From: Malaya genurostris
Taxonomy: Eukaryota; Arthropoda; Insecta; Diptera; Culicidae
DNA: 64,000 nucleotides
NCBI RefSeq assembly: GCF_030247185.1
Contig: NC_080572.1
Location: 212,131,435 to 212,195,434, forward strand
Reading direction: 5' to 3'
Part shown: one piece after another, positions 46,479 to 57,137 of the stretch
Position numbering within the stretch: the first letter of the stretch is position 1
Layout: each line of letters opens with the position of its first letter
Position numbers and translations under genes: made by a program
Notes under the pieces: model-generated
What the model was told of the DNA's origin: nothing
Databases searched by the model: none
The model's input: only the letters and a program-made list of their open reading frames with translations

Positions 46479-48654
46479 CGGTTTCGAAACTTGGAATTTG
46501 AACTCTTGAGAGTATTGCATTATTATTACTGCGTGGGTAACATCGAAAAAAAACACTTAAATTTTATATTAAAAAGTGCATAATTTATCATGTTAAACTT
46601 GTGCTTTGGTCTTGTAAAGTATGTACATAGTCAACACGGAAAATTGCATGATTTTACTCTACTGACGCTATAATGGCATTGCATGAGAAAAATAAACACC
46701 TGTTGAAAACTGCTATCTGTGCGAGGGTGAGAGCAGAAAGCTAAAAAAGCTCAGGTGATGGTTCTCTGGCAGAACGGCAGCAGGATGGTAAGGTTATAAC
46801 GAGACACCCAAACATTGCAGCTGTACAAGAATTATGTAAATACTATTCGTACGGCTTCTTGCTACAGCGAAGATGATGTGCTCTTCCGAGGAGTCAAGGT
46901 CTCGGAAGAAGCTACGAATGTTGAATGTCATTCCAAACGCTCCAGCCCAGGCTTTCACAACAGCAATAAAGAGTGCGATCTCCGTTCCGTCCTTTCACAA
47001 TTCGATGGTCCTATCCGCGAGGCTTCGAGAAAGAATCAATCTAGCTTCTATAGCGATTATGTCAGCACTTTTCCTGTTGCTGGAGGCTTTCAAAAGGTTG
47101 CTAACTGCCTCGATATTACTGTGTCAGAGTTTTATTAAAATGAACGCTGGTGATTTGAGTAAACAGTGAAATCTGTTATATATATTTACATTGCTGTGCA
47201 AACATGTGGCATGGCGTTTTAGATTTAACAGCTCAATCCGTAAATTTCGTATTTGCTGTTAAGACTCGTAGAGTGGGGGACACTTTTCAAGCGACTGGGT
47301 GCGATATTCACAATGACTGTTTCGTCAAACAGAAAGCTACAAATCTACAGTAAATCTACATATAGCGATTTCTTGGGAAGAATTTATTTTTCAACCAGAA
47401 TTTTTTTTTCCGAAAATCAAGATAACTTTTCACGTGGAAAGTTTGTGAAGCACGGAAGTTGAACCAACTTTTTTTCGGGAAATGCTTTATAGTGCGGTGA
47501 CTGTTTTTGAAGAGGCAGTTGATAAAATTAATAATTAAATTTGAGGTACTAAAAAAATTCCGTAACGAACCAAGACTGGTCCACGTAAAATATAACTTAT
47601 GGTAGATAAAATTTGGTAAAGCATATCAACATTCGTACAACCACAAATGATACCACAAAAACGCTGCCAAAATGTGGTAACCTAATTCATCGAGTTATGT
47701 ATTGCAATAAATGATAACCTAAAGAAGGTAGTATTGTATGATTATACGCTATAGCGCTCTCGTTATAGAATGAATACTTTTTGTATGCTCCTGTAGTGAA
47801 GAGCTGCCCATTAATGCAGTGTTAAGTAGTTTTGAATGTATAGGTATATGGCCTATCGCACTTTGGCACATTTCAGTAGAAATTCCACTCGTTTCCGTTT
47901 ATATTGAAAGAATGTACACCGATGATAACAATTTGATTCCAAAGGAGTAACATTTGTATGGTTCCGAGGGTACATGCAATAGGAAATGCTTGTAGCAACG
48001 AGTTTTATCCCCAGAACTCGGCATTTTTCTATTCAGTCGACTCGATATAAAGGTTTTGTGCTCGCCTTGAGCGCTGAAAGTTCAGTACAAAAGGCTTTGA
48101 AATCGGAGACCATGAATGCAACTAGCGAAGAAAGGATGGGTCTCTTCACCTGTGTCATTACGTTCACGGGATCAGTTTCACTCATTCCCACACTCGGTAA
48201 GGGGTTCATATATGTTACAATAGTATTGTATTGAGTATTGCGACAATAGTAACTGATTTCGAAGAATTTAGTATTAAGTTTAAAGATACTGCGAGATACT
48301 TCAACGTTTAAGAAAAAACTTTGGGCTGTTTCCTTCATTTACTGTTTTTTGGAATTTGGGGATTAATTTACCTCAGAATACTAAAACAAAGAATAGTAAC
48401 TTAACGTAGTAGAACCGAATGATGAAGACTACGAAGAAGAATTACCTAGTGTGAACTAAACAAACTATACTTGCCGAAAAATACCAATAAAAGTCAATCG
48501 ATACAGTCGAAATTAGCGGCAATAAAATAGTGTTACATATCGCATTAAACATTAGAAGAAGCCTATGAAAAAACAACCGTGGCAATGGAAAATTTCCTGT
48601 CGACTTTTATGTATAGTATGCAAATTTATTTATATTGGATTTGCTAAGTGAACG
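46479..48654. other. Region with unrecognised ORFs, no assignable gene
   Basis: Around 46815-47169 several frames are open at once (plus-strand ORFs of 107 and 98 codons, and a largely open minus frame), with more balanced base composition than the flanks. The minus frame gives helical, gag-like sequence (LLKASSNRKSADIIAIEARL) but no diagnostic motif. 47986-48338 has an 82-codon plus and a 101-codon minus ORF, also unrecognised. Either could be remnants of retroelement coding sequence. Confidence 0.3.
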
Positions 48655-48832
48655 ATTGTCTCAGTCTTTTAATAGAAACGAATGTTGTTTACTGTCCGAC
48701 GTTTCGACCTTTGATGTAGGCCTTTTTCAAGGAAAATAAAGTCTATCGTTTATAGTCAAAATATGTCGATGTCTGACGCTACATTGTCGGACAGTAAACA
48801 ACATTCGTTTGTATTAAAAGACTGAGACAGCC
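48655..48832. repeat. Inverted repeat with vestigial hammerhead-like core
   Basis: The arms (about 48666-48700 and 48785-48832) are reverse complements sharing TCTCAGTCTTTTAATA, AACGAATGTTGTTTACTGTC and CGAC. On the minus strand the spacer next to the arm reads CCTTGAAAAAGGCCTACATC then AAAGGTCGAAACGTCGGAC, i.e. a GGCC/GGTC helix followed by GAAAC, as in Penelope-type hammerheads. The CUGANGA box is degenerate (CTTGAAAAA), so catalytic function is doubtful. Confidence 0.45.
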
Positions 48833-48939
48833 GTTTTACAGTTTTCCACGATTATCACCCCAGTCGAAATCAAGTATAACCTCAAATTATGGCTCATATA
48901 CATTCCGGTTTTTTCATGCAAATAAGTGAACGAATATTT

Positions 48940-49035
48940 TGTTTTGGTCGTGAATACGATTTATGGAGCACCGTTTCAAAATATACCCTGTACAAGAATA
49001 GGTTGAACTTAATCGCGAATATCTCTCCAATTTTT
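48940..49035 (-). repeat. Family C 3' block fragment
   Basis: The plus strand reads GGTCGTGAATACGATTTATG, CACCGTTTCAAAATATACCC, TGTACAAGAATAGG and AATCGCGAATATCTCT, the reverse complement of the block at 15985-16065 with differences. The 68-codon ORF across it is incidental. Confidence 0.5.
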
Positions 49036-49214
49036 TCTCCGTTTTATCGGTATTTCATTCGAAATCCATCTCAAAAATACATACACCCTTTTTAAAAATC
49101 AGTCGTGAGTCGGATTGACCTCTCAATCGGTTCGAAGCTTATGGTTTGCCATACTGGAGCCATGTGCAAAGTTTCATCCAAAACGGAGAAGGTCGATTCT
49201 GATTTTGACACTTT

Positions 49215-49880
49215 TTCGTCTACTCATTCCTGGAATTGTTCCAGTTGCTGTCCACTCAGATGACGATCGTTTTGATTCCGGAGTGAAGTAATGAATCCAT
49301 GTTTCATCCATTGTCACATATCGACGCAAAAGTGTTAGTTTAAACATGGTCAAACACTGCTAAGAATCGTCAACACGTTCTCACGTTTTTGGTCTACAGT
49401 GTACAAACGCGGCGCCCACTTTGAACAGAGATTTCTCATAGTGAAATGCTCATGCAATATAAAGCCAACACGTTCTTTTGATATTTTTACTTTGTCAGCC
49501 AACTCACGTAACTTCAACGATTTTGTGTTTTTTTTATGTTTTTTTTTCTGGTGTTAACGCCTCATCTGAACGTCCACAACGTTTTATTGTTGTTTCTGAT
49601 GGAGCGGAGTCTCCATAACACTTTTCAAGCCATTGCTTCCCTTCAAAGGTATTTTCTCCCATCAAGAAGCAGTGTAAAATTAAAACACGAAGTTATTGTT
49701 GATCTATTGTTCTGAAAATAACGAAAGTTGCGTCACTCTTAGCACAATAAATCACAAACTAATGAATAGAATATCATCGAATTCGAACAGCTGTCTTTTA
49801 AAGGTCAGTATTAACTGAAAAAAGGTGACTGCAATAAAACTAGCGCCATCTATGTGTTAGGCTTGAGATTTTTCAGTTCA
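49215..49880 (-). pseudogene. Mariner pseudogene (CCCGGGCCTAACAC family), 3'-truncated
   Basis: The minus strand starts at the 5' inverted repeat (CCTAACACATAGATGGCGC at about 49865), continues through the untranslated leader, and then encodes mariner N-terminal pieces: GKQWLEKCYGDSAPSETTIK, then frameshifted sequence, and RYVTMDETWIHYFTPESKRS with SSEWTATG. MDETWIHYFTPE is the first catalytic Asp block of DD34D mariners and its Asp is intact. Several stops and frameshifts occur, the start Met is lost (an ATAG replaces the family's ATGG), and the element ends abruptly near 49215 before the second and third Asp. Confidence 0.75.
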
Positions 49881-50924
49881 ATTTTTCTTCTCAATTTTCG
49901 ATCCTTAATTCTGTGAAAATGGTTAATGAATAACAAAAATACATTCACAGACGTTTTTTTCTTCAATCAAGACCGAGTGTTTCCTATTTGCATTATCCGC
50001 CTCGAATTAATTCATAAGCAACATCTCTTTTTCAAAAACCGGCATCTCTCCCAAAAATAATATTTCTTTGTTGCTAGAAAATTTATTTCATTCAATAAAT
50101 ATAAGTCAAGTTTGAAGCATTTATAAAAACCTTACAGTAATAGTTCGTTACTTTTTGTTCATTTCATTTTAAATTAAAGAGAAGAGCGGCATCTTTCCCC
50201 ACTTTACCCTATTAGATAACCGCAAATAACTTAGAATTAAAATTTTCTATAATGTTTGGTATGAACGAGCATTAAGGTGAAATTCAGTGCCAAAATAAGA
50301 CACACAAATTTCCAAACGCATGAATTTAACGAACCATCGCACAAAGCGTATCGCGCAAAACTGACACATAGAAATACGGAATATTTTCAGTGATTGAACG
50401 CAATGGGCTTGCGACATGTTTTGCTCACTAGTAAAACAGACACTAACTATGTAAAACAATGAGTATTTTTAATTGACTAATATGAGGGAGACACATTTGT
50501 GCATGTTGTTTAAGACGGTCAAACTAGATGATTAATTTATTACCAAAATGCTTTTTAATGGATTTTTTTGCCTATTGGGAAATTGTTCATTCTTTGTTAC
50601 ACCTCAAAATATGTTCATACGCTAATATGTTCCCTAAAAATATCTAATTTGTGAAGTGCATTCCAATTTAGCATGTAAGCGAACAATACTCTACTATTTC
50701 TCATGAATTTTTTGAAAAAATATTGATACTTACGCTTGATGAGTGGATATTAATAATTTATATTTTACCATTCTTAAATTCGGTTTTTGGATGTTCTTTC
50801 AAATCGCTATACAATTTTTATTTTTGAAACGGGTTTGACAAGTATCGCATTAATTCTCAATTTAGATTAAGAAATCCTAGATGGCTCAAACATTTCTATT
50901 ATGCAAGTGACGCGTTGAAAAATT
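49881..50924. other. AT-rich region without recognisable gene
   Basis: Only a 70-codon minus ORF (50247-50459) with several cysteines and no recognisable pattern. No repeats noticed. Confidence 0.3.
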
Positions 50925-51062
50925 GCAAAATTCACACAATCAATCAATTAGTACGTGCGATTATCGATACTTGGATGTATGGAAAAAGCATGTTAGTTTT
51001 ATTTGAATTCACGTCATCCGGTTCTGTTTCTGACATTACCCTCCTCCGCCTTTATGCTTAGT
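50925..51062 (-). repeat. Family C terminal block fragment
   Basis: The plus strand reads CACACAATCAATCAATTAGT, CGTGCGATTATCGATACTTG and AATTCACGTCATCCGGTTC, ending CTGACATTACCCTCCTCCGC; reverse complement of the block at 15195-15290 and 57145-57260. Confidence 0.6.
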
Positions 51063-51754
51063 CAATTATTGAGTTTACGATTTTCAGTTTAATTATGGCA
51101 TGCAAATTTATTAGTGGTTTCATTAATTAGTCAGAACTCTTTTGAATTTTCTCAATCCAAGCAGCGTGAAAAGTGAATTATTACGATCCACAGACTAATG
51201 GCAAGTCCATCCAGTAAGACATATTCTCCTCGTTGTCCGGTTTAATATGAGTTTCGTAGTTTCGGAAGAATAGTGGAAAGATCAGTACGCTAGCGGGTTG
51301 AAATCGAAGATTATCACAGTCACTAGAGGCATAGATTGTTGTGTGAACGGTTAGGCGGTGTTGACAGTTCAACATAAACTGCTAATGACGAATTTCTCGC
51401 TAAATCGTATTCAGAGTAGGCAGCACCCTTTCAGGTTTTAATGAAACTTGCTGTACACGAAGACATTGTATGTATGTATGTGTGAAGACACCATCAGTGC
51501 AAGACATTGCCAGCGTATGCGAGTAGACTTACAGTAGATCCGAATTTGATTATCAGATAGCTTTTATATAACTGCTGTTAAGAAAGCCAAAATCGGTTTT
51601 GAGGAACCGGTGCCTTTCAGCAAGAACATCCGGCCATTTAATAAAGAATTTCTCTATACCAGCTTAAACCCGCCTGATGGTTTGTTTGTTAGAAGGGTGC
51701 GTGATTCATTTGTAAGATACCCTGATGCACTCCTTGCCTCTCCCTGTTGTCGAT

Positions 51755-52060
51755 ATAATTGAGCATAATACGATATAATATAACACAATATAATGTAATA
51801 TAATATAATATAATCAAATATAATATAAAATGATTGAATAAAATATAACACATTAAAATATAATACAACATAATGTAATACAGTAACACATAATTTATTT
51901 TAATACAATAACATAATACAGTATATTATGAAATAATATAATATAATATGATATAACGCAATGCAGTATAATACCATTCAACATAATATAACATAACATA
52001 AAATAATGTAAGACGATAATATATGAAATAATATGCTATGGTACAATATAACAGTTAATG
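51755..52060. repeat. Degenerate TAATA-rich minisatellite
   Basis: About 300 bp almost entirely of ATAATATAATA-type words with scattered CA and GC bases. No coding potential; minus-strand ORFs with Tyr-Ile-Leu runs are artefacts. Confidence 0.85.
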
Positions 52061-52120
52061 TCGCAGTGTAAGTTATGCTCTTCTTTCTTCGCAGTACTGC
52101 AGGAAATATAATATTTTTCT

Positions 52121-52190
52121 TTTAATAATAATATTAATATTATTAATAATAATAATAATAATAATAGTAATAATAATAATAATAATAAAT
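52121..52190. repeat. (AAT)n-like microsatellite
   Basis: Imperfect ATA/AAT triplets with one TTATTA inversion near 52140 and a single G interruption near 52168. Confidence 0.9.
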
Positions 52191-53665
52191 GAAGTAATAA
52201 ACAACTTAATTATATGTTGTAATATACTATGATAAACATTGCACTTTAGGATGGGCTTATAAATCATTTCGCACCCTCTCATTCTGCTACTAACGCAGAA
52301 GTCTGATAGCACGATAGAACTTGTGAAGACTTAGTTATCTCACCATTTGGCGACCTGCTGTACATGAAGACATTATCACAAAAAACCACTTTGCATACTA
52401 TGTTTTTCCAAAAATGATCTATGCTTTCTTTAGAAAAGAGCCAAACATTTTTTTACCAATCTTTTCAAATGTCTTTAGTCGATCCTACAAAAAAGAGGGC
52501 CTACATATGTTCGAGTTAGCGCGAAATTCGTCTAATGTATTGATGAAGCAAAGACGAAACATAAGAAAAAGAAAGCAGAAAAATATTTAAAAAGACTGCT
52601 ATGGTTACATGTAGTCTTGAAAGAGGTTCTATGTATAATTGTCTCATATTCCATAGGACTTTTTATGTATATGGGACATTATGCGTAGAACGGCTGATTA
52701 ATTGTGCTGTGCGAACGACTGATTAACACCGACTGTCTGTTCAACTCAGCTTAAATCGACTATAACTAGGCAGTTAGCAAACTTCCAGAAGCCAGTAGCT
52801 ATTCATTTTCGGAGCGACTGTTGTTATTGCAAACTCAAGTTGTTTTATCGGTTTAGCGAGTGCAAATGAATATGTTTGAGTTTTATTCGCCTAACAACAA
52901 GGCATGCAAAAAATTTCATCTACGGGCTATAAATTTAACGATTTCACGATTGAACAGTCAAGTTTGGGTGCTTTATTCGGGATTCGTCGTATATTCCAAG
53001 GGCACAGTTAAACTCAAGCCTTTCGTTTCTCGGTAGGACTAGCAAAAAACTTAATTTCATGAAATAACCAACTAATGCTTCATGAAATAACCAACACCAA
53101 GACAATGACGTGCCTCATAACGCTATTTTATGATGATGAACACCGAAGTAGAGGATTTATTTACTTATTTATTACCACCTACATCAGCATTGACGAAGGT
53201 GCGGGTGTCCTTGCTCTGTTTGGCCGCTATTTGGTCGTGTTTTTTTTCTTCGTTCAACGATCCGCGATAGGAAAATAATCTCATGCTACATGGTTCGTTG
53301 GACTGGAATAAGATACAAACTGACATGGGTTGTTGATCCAAACGCACAGCTGGTGATTTGATTGATTGCGTTCGGATGCATATAGCAGTTTCTTAAATTC
53401 ACTTCCCGCAGTGGGCAGTCTTGCGAGGGCATCGGTATGCTTAGCGTATATCCAGTGCTTCGCAGAAAAAATATGTCTTATTTTCAAATAATTATGCGAA
53501 TCCATGTATCACCGCCCATACACGAAGGCTACATGTTTTGGATTGCGTCAACTACGACAATGTTCAACGCAATGGGCAAATAGCGTTCTTATCCATTCCG
53601 CGACATTCACAATTATAAAGCTCAGATCTGCTTTCCATGCGAAATAGGCATTATATTTATTGTGA
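52191..53665. other. Region without recognisable gene
   Basis: A possible hammerhead relic at 52541-52566 (TTGATGAAGCAAAGACGAAA) is discussed in the findings. The 131-codon minus ORF at 53548-53943 overlaps a hammerhead relic and a hAT remnant and is therefore not a gene. Confidence 0.3.
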
Positions 53666-53670
53666 GTTGT

Positions 53671-53770
53671 TGTTAAGTTCTGCTTAGCGGATATCGTTGA
53701 TCGGAGAGGTGACATTAGCAGTCCAACACAATCTGCTAATACGCTGATGAGCCGAAGGCGAAACGTGAAA
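53671..53770 (+). ncRNA. Hammerhead ribozyme relic with intact catalytic strand
   Basis: GTTC at 53677-53680 takes the place of the cleavage site, followed by TGCTTAGC, a partly paired helix I (TTAGC with GCTAA; GGAT and GTTG with CAAC and ATCT), CTGATGA (53744-53750), a perfect helix II GCC-GAA-GGC (53751-53759), then GAAAC (53760-53764). All conserved bases of the CUGANGA and GAAA boxes are present. Helix III is poor: the 5' strand AAGTTC does not pair well with CGTGAA, and the GUC triplet is UUC. Confidence 0.6.
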
Positions 53771-53784
53771 AATACATCTTTCTT

Positions 53785-53897
53785 TGTTTCGGGTATTGCC
53801 GGATCAAACCTGTTTATTTGATTTCGGGCTTGGGTCGGTTTACGGTTGAACAATTTTAATTCAAAATGGGTACCGGTCGGGTCTTTGCATACCCAAC
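53785..53897. mobile_element. Truncated relative of the hAT-like element
   Basis: Contains TTTCGGGTATTGCCGGATC, TACCGGTCGGGTCTTTGC and ends ACCCAACTATCTCTAG, like the right end of 9393-10925 (ACCCGTCCATCTCTAG). Only about 110 bp remain. It starts immediately after the hammerhead relic. Confidence 0.5.
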
Positions 53898-54711
53898 TAT
53901 CTCTAGTTTCTTTGTACATAATCACAAAGAATTGAAAACACATATTACGGAAATAAAAGAATGCAATCTTGGCTCTGAATTCTATCTGAATTCAAATATA
54001 AATCACAACAAAACCAATCATCTATATAACTTGATGTGTATAGAAACTTTCTTGTTCAACATGAATAACAATTATCTATAGCTATACATATCATAGTCTC
54101 AACGTCTTTAACTGTAGAATTGGATCTCAATTGAGGTTCAGTATAGTATCAGCTGCAAGCGATAGCGACACCTAAATCACAGTGACTGGCAAAACTGACA
54201 AATGATGGAGATAAATATGACACCTGACTGGCTGGAGCGACGATAAGTTGTAAGTAAGAGTTTTGCGAGCCAGGTAGGTGAACTTTCCCTTCATCGTCAT
54301 CGATTCGTACTGTCTATCGAGAATGAAGCAACGAGCCACGTTTTCGGTGGATTATTTTCATTAATCCTCAACTGCTGGCGGAGTGGTCACGTCATCTCGT
54401 CTAGTTAGTCGGTGTGGATTAGTCTGATTGTGGCACGACATGAGCGAATCAACAATGCCCGACAGGCTTTTCTGAATTGTAGCGTCTCCAAATGATGATT
54501 GGGATTTGATAGTATCATAAATTTTAAGCCATTTTGATTTACGATCTAGTTCTGAATATTCACACTATTTGTTAGTACATTTAGTAGTATGTCACTAGTA
54601 ACAACGCAGTGTGTTTAGTTATTTCTCTTTTGATAAGCGTTTCGTTTTGCGTATGAGGTTTGAGGAAAATACATTTTAGAGAATCTACCATAAAACCACA
54701 ACGCATCGTGA
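53898..54711. other. Region without recognisable gene
   Basis: 54130-54480 is richer in G and C than the surroundings and includes CGACACCTAAATCACAGTGA; no ORF or splice structure supports a gene. Confidence 0.3.
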
Positions 54712-55474
54712 TCAGGTTTCAAAAATCACCCGGGCCTAACACATATATGGCGCTAGTTTAATTGCAGTCACCTTTTTTTCAGTTGATATCAACCTTCAAA
54801 AGACAGCTGTTAAAATTTCATGATATTCTATTCATTAGTTTGTGAGTTGTAGTGCTAAGAGTGACACTACTTTTGTTATTTTCAGAACAATGGATCAAAA
54901 ACAATTTCGTGTTATAATTTTACACTGATTCTTGATGGGGAAAAAAACCGTTTAAGCAAAGCAATGGCTTGAAAAGTATTATATAGACACCGCTCCATCA
55001 GAAACAATTATCAAACGTTGATTTGCTTACTATCAAAAGAACGTGTTGGCTTTATATTGCATGAGCATTTGACTATGAGAAAGCTCTGTTCAGTGGGTAC
55101 CACGTTTTCTCACTGTTGACCGAAAATAAGTCAAAAAAAAAAAAAAAACAATGGCAAAATTACATGAACTAAACTTCGAATTCCCACATCCACCGTATTC
55201 GCCAGATTTGGCTCCCATCGACTACTGGCTGTTCGCAGACCTGAAAAAATGCTCGCCGGTAAGAAATTTCGCACGAATGAACAGGTTATCGCTGAAAATG
55301 AGACCTGTTTTGTGATAAAAGATAAATCGTTCTACAAAAATGGTATTGAAATATTAAAGCGGCTCTGAAACGATTGCGTTGCTCTTGATGGGGATTACGT
55401 TGATGAATAAAGTTAATTTTGAACCAAAAAATCGTGTTCTCTTTGTTAGGCCCGGGCCTTTTCAACCATTTTTT
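54712..55474 (+). mobile_element. Mariner element (CCCGGGCCTAACAC family), deleted
   Basis: Both ends contain CCCGGGCCTAACA (54729 and inverted near 55447-55459). The outer TIR bases (GGCTGAAAAG-type) have diverged, so limits are approximate. About 760 bp against the ~1.3 kb expected for mariner. Fragments of the same family are at 42871, 49215 and 56150. Confidence 0.75.
54892..55410 (+). pseudogene. Mariner transposase pseudogene
   Basis: ATG at 54892 gives MDQKQFRVIILH then a stop. Broken frames continue with AKQWLEKYYIDTAPSETIIK. The middle, including the first catalytic Asp, is deleted, and an A-run lies at 55134-55148. MAKLHELNFEFPHPPYSPDL and APIDYWLFADLKK follow, keeping the YSPDLAPxD block with the third Asp. 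The C-terminus (KDKSFYKNGIEIL, CVALDGDYVDE) ends near 55410 with TGA/TAA. Not functional. Confidence 0.8.
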
Positions 55475-55624
55475 TTAAATCTTTGATATTGCATCTTATG
55501 CTAGAAAATTGAACAACGCATTGATAGGAATGGACAATATACATTTATTAACTAAGAACAGTTCCTCATTATACTCTTCCAATTATTATACAATACTGCA
55601 GCACTTACTTCAATACATCAAATT
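55475..55624. other. Spacer
   Basis: No gene. The 129-codon ORF beginning at 55509 runs from here through a family A left end and is not credible as a gene. Confidence 0.3.
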
Positions 55625-55740
55625 AAAAACCTGTTTTAATCCACCTAGTGGTGTAATGAAGCCTTTCTCATGTATAATATTGTGGTATTCTATTCAAATT
55701 TTTTCTTTTCGAGTTTTGAAAGAAACCAACAGATTGTTTG
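55625..55740 (+). repeat. Family A left-end fragment
   Basis: AACCTGTTTTAATCCACCTA, GTGGTGTAATGAAGCCTTTC and CATGTATAATATTGTGGTAT match 8757-8870 nearly base for base, through TTTTGAAAGAAACCA; then it diverges. Confidence 0.65.
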
Positions 55741-56044
55741 TGCATAACATACAGAATGAAACAGTACTTCGCTCGCGTAGGTCATCCTTAAGAAAAAGAA
55801 GTGGGTTCACTATTATATGCACTTCCGACACCGGAACCCGAGAATCCGAGATTCGGTTTGTACGGCCATCAACTAACATGACGTACAAACTCTACTAATT
55901 TTTATTCAAGTATTGAAGATTTTATACAATTTTGCCATCGCACTCTAAATAACGATTTAAATGTTCGTTGCTTTTCGGATGCAGTAATTTTCGGTAGGAC
56001 CATAAGAGCTTTATTTGTTTTAAAAGATATTGTTATTCGGAAAT

Positions 56045-56095
56045 CCGCGTAAAAAGAAACCGCATAAAAACCGCGTAAAAAAGACCCTAGTGTAT
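56045..56095 (-). mobile_element. Solitary end of a TA-inserting MITE
   Basis: The minus strand reads TACACTAGGGTCTTTTTTAC then GCGGTTTTTATGCGG, an end I associate with Tc1/mariner-type MITEs. No second end was found within 1 kb. Confidence 0.35.
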
Positions 56096-56149
56096 AGCGA
56101 TTAGTATCAACAGTTTTACCAGGTTTTAGAAGTTCATGACACACCACAC

Positions 56150-56305
56150 CTTTCTGATCTCACCAAACACAAAGACTAATCTATTTTTTCAAAGGGCATC
56201 AAGATGTTGAGGACCGATGGGTTAAGTGTATCGCTCTAGATGGAGATTATTATACAAAAGTTTTCACAGTAAAAAATCGACTTTTTCTCTGTTAGGCCCG
56301 GGCAT
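56150..56305 (+). mobile_element. Mariner 3' end fragment
   Basis: Encodes DRWVKCIALDGDYYTK and continues to the terminal CTGTTAGGCCCGGGCATTC, as at 55380-55460. The 5' part of the element is missing, replaced from about 56150 leftward by unrelated sequence. Confidence 0.7.
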
Positions 56306-57090
56306 TCTAATTCCATGAAGTATGAGAGTTTGCGTCTCCTATAAATTTTATAGTTCTTTGCTGTGCAGTTCAAATGGCAAGGAAAGTCTTGCTCTCCACC
56401 TTACATGAATAACCAAAAGGGTAGGAGAGAATCGTGAGAAGTTTAAATCAAGCAATTAATATGCACATTTACTGTATTACGATGAATTAAAAGGATAACC
56501 ATCGAGGCAAAAGTTTTCGTCTTCAATCACTCCAATCTGAATTTCATATGCAACAAATCTCGCTACCTGAAAAAGAGCTCGCGTTTAATAAAAAATGTAA
56601 TAATTGAATTGCAGCTATTCAATAGCTATGGGGGAGAAACGTAACGAAAAAGTTTCGTCTGGAAGAATTTACATGGCTTAATTCTGCGGATCAGTGAAAC
56701 ATTGATGCTCAATGATCCTACTCACGTAAAAAATTTATCTGTTTCTAAGAATGTATTAAAAGTTGCACTTGAACATCGGCAACGATGTCCCCGAAAGTGA
56801 ATTTTTACCTTGTTATCGTGATTTAAGCTTTCTGATTGTACGTGGCATAAAAGCGAAGAGATGGAGTGATCAAAATAAATCTACTATGCTTATTATAACA
56901 CTGGAAGGATCTATGTGAATTTAATACCGATGCTATGCTTCATATCATATTGCTTGAACTATCCAACAGCGGGGTAGCAAAAAATCAATCGATGCCGTAA
57001 GGCAGTTTGCAATTTCTGTACCTATCTTCAACAATTGTATATATAGCTTTTGGTAAATCGTGTACAAGTATTATTGCTATCTTTACTATC
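56306..57090. other. AT-rich region without recognisable gene
   Basis: Nothing recognised. Confidence 0.3.
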
Positions 57091-57134
57091 TTTACGTTTC
57101 GTCTTAGACTCGTCAGTGAAGATCAGTTCAAATT
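57091..57134 (-). ncRNA. Half hammerhead ribozyme (3' core only)
   Basis: The minus strand reads TTGAACTGATCTTCA, CTGACGA, GTC-TAA-GAC, GAAA, CGTAAA. CUGACGA satisfies the CUGANGA consensus (position 7 is free), and helix II GTC/GAC is perfect. The 5' half with the cleavage site is missing because family C sequence starts at about 57135. Confidence 0.65.
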
Positions 57135-57137
57135 AAA

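Noticed and set aside
53548..53943. 131-codon minus-strand ORF
   Set aside because: It runs across a hammerhead relic and a hAT remnant and shows no domain.
55509..55898. 129-codon plus-strand ORF
   Set aside because: It spans unrelated spacer and a family A left end; no recognised domain.
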